A DNA stretch of 21,513 bases from contig CAJUKB010000020.1 in NCBI GenBank assembly GCA_910587325.1, positions 1 to 21,513 of the forward strand, given 5' to 3'. Below, piece after piece: positions 21,036 to 21,513 of the stretch. The translations under genes were made by a program, and so were the position numbers. Source of the stretch: an uncultured Bacilli bacterium. Its GTDB lineage: Bacteria > Bacillota_I > Bacilli_A > RF39 > UBA660. Numbering within the stretch: position 1 is the stretch's first letter; each line of letters opens with the position of its first letter. The notes beneath the pieces were generated by a model. That model searched no databases, was not told where the DNA came from, and was given only the letters and a program-made list of their open reading frames with translations.

Positions 21036-21513
21036 ATGAATGAAAATAATAGTCCATCTTACAATAGAGCTTTAGAAATTGTCAATGATTTTGCTTGTAA
21101 TTTTAGACCTACGGGTTGTTGTTGTGGTGGACGAAGTATTACAGGTCCGACAGGACCTACAGGACCTGCGGGAGGACCAACAGGGCCAACGGGACCACAA
21201 GGAATCCAAGGGTTACCCGGAGTAGCAGGAGCAACCGGACCAACGGGGCCAACAGGACCACAAGGAATTCAAGGGTTACCCGGAGTAGCAGGAGCAACCG
21301 GACCAACGGGGCCAACAGGACCACAAGGAATTCAAGGGTTACCCGGAGTAGCAGGAGCAACCGGACCAACGGGGCCAACAGGACCACAAGGAATTCAAGG
21401 GTTACCCGGAGTAGCAGGAGCAACCGGACCAACGGGGCCAACAGGACCACAAGGAATTCAAGGGTTACCCGGAGTAGCAGGAGCAACCGGACCAACGGGG
21501 CCAACAGGACCAC
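21036..21513 (+). CDS. Collagen-like (Gly-X-Y repeat) surface protein, 3' end outside window
   Basis: The frame is open from ATG 21036 to the window edge (159 complete codons), with AAAGGAGG a few bases before the start. About 37 N-terminal residues (beginning MNENNSPSYNRALEIVNDFA) include a CCCGG cysteine cluster. Gly-X-Y triplets follow, mostly GPT, GPQ, GIQ, GLP, GVA and GAT. One extra Gly at GPAGGPT breaks the register once. The N-terminus lacks a signal peptide, which matches BclA-type exosporium filament proteins better than secreted collagen-like adhesins. Such proteins trimerise into a triple helix with a C-terminal globular domain, which lies beyond this window. The GC content jumps well above that of its neighbours because of Gly and Pro codons. 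Confidence 0.9.
   Translation, partial: MNENNSPSYNRALEIVNDFACNFRPTGCCCGGRSITGPTGPTGPAGGPTGPTGPQGIQGLPGVAGATGPTGPTGPQGIQGLPGVAGATGPTGPTGPQGIQGLPGVAGATGPTGPTGPQGIQGLPGVAGATGPTGPTGPQGIQGLPGVAGATGPTGPTGP
21174..21513 (+). repeat. 63-bp tandem repeats coding for collagen triplets
   Basis: Five complete units start at 21174, 21237, 21300, 21363 and 21426, and a sixth is cut by the window edge. Units 2-5 are identical to the base. Unit 1 differs at three synonymous positions. Each unit encodes 21 residues, seven Gly-X-Y triplets. Confidence 0.97.

Noticed and set aside
21157..21513. Open minus-strand frame encoding a repetitive Leu/Val-rich protein
   Set aside because: It is the complement of the collagen-like tandem repeats. 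Its regular hydrophobic pattern follows from Gly/Pro codons read backwards, and no start signal or ribosome site is seen.
21174..21513. CRISPR-like or noncoding tandem array
   Set aside because: Units are contiguous with no spacers, are a multiple of three long and encode Gly-X-Y triplets in one open frame.

Overview
The window is AT-rich DNA (roughly 30% GC by eye) from a low-GC Gram-positive bacterium, most likely a Firmicutes/Bacilli-type gut or host-associated organism. The evidence is strong AGGAGG-type ribosome binding sites, frequent TTG/GTG starts, TRTGN-type extended -10 promoters, and families common in clostridia and erysipelotrichia (DUF1287, DUF975/CmpB, DUF2974, Rpn nuclease, BmrCD-like ABC pair). 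TGA is used as a stop (for example at 18184-18186) and TGG as Trp, so the code is standard and not the mycoplasma code. The species cannot be named from the sequence alone.

Layout. 188-2753: an unrecognised exported protein, a membrane-anchored DUF1287 protein and a GNAT acetyltransferase whose frame runs into a second small coding unit with its own ribosome binding site. 2846-4762: a family 2 glycosyltransferase and a zinc CDF exporter. 4850-6387: an HD-domain protein, then a DUF362 protein interrupted by a run of ten G, a possible on/off slippage switch. 6430-6505: tRNA-Arg(CCU). 6663-9966: an orphan two-helix membrane protein, a KilA-N protein, a serine beta-lactamase-like hydrolase and an unrecognised cytoplasmic protein. 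10014-14423: a MarR repressor with a palindromic operator in its own promoter, followed by a heterodimeric ABC multidrug exporter with one degenerate and one canonical ATP site. 14612-15448: an Rpn/PD-(D/E)XK nuclease preceded by a cluster of hairpins.

15487-17022 (minus) is a DUF975-CmpB fusion membrane protein, divergent from a DUF2974 lipase-like protein (17140-18186). Paired TTTGACA half-sites lie between them, and the same half-sites return as a perfect palindrome before the next gene, a small unrecognised protein with an internal duplication. An AraC/GyrI-like regulator that appears frameshifted follows, then a strong bidirectional terminator and a minus-strand M18 aminopeptidase. The window ends inside a collagen-like (Gly-X-Y) protein made of identical 63-bp tandem repeats. 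Its upstream sequence matches the sporulation sigma-K consensus, suggesting a spore-surface filament.

The clearest functional units are the MarR-ABC exporter operon, the GT2-CDF pair, and the DUF2974/163-aa protein/AraC neighbourhood that may share an operator. The observations most worth a second look are the poly-G tract in the DUF362 gene, the nested unit at the end of the GNAT gene, the TTTGACA operator set, and the collagen repeat with its sigma-K-like promoter.
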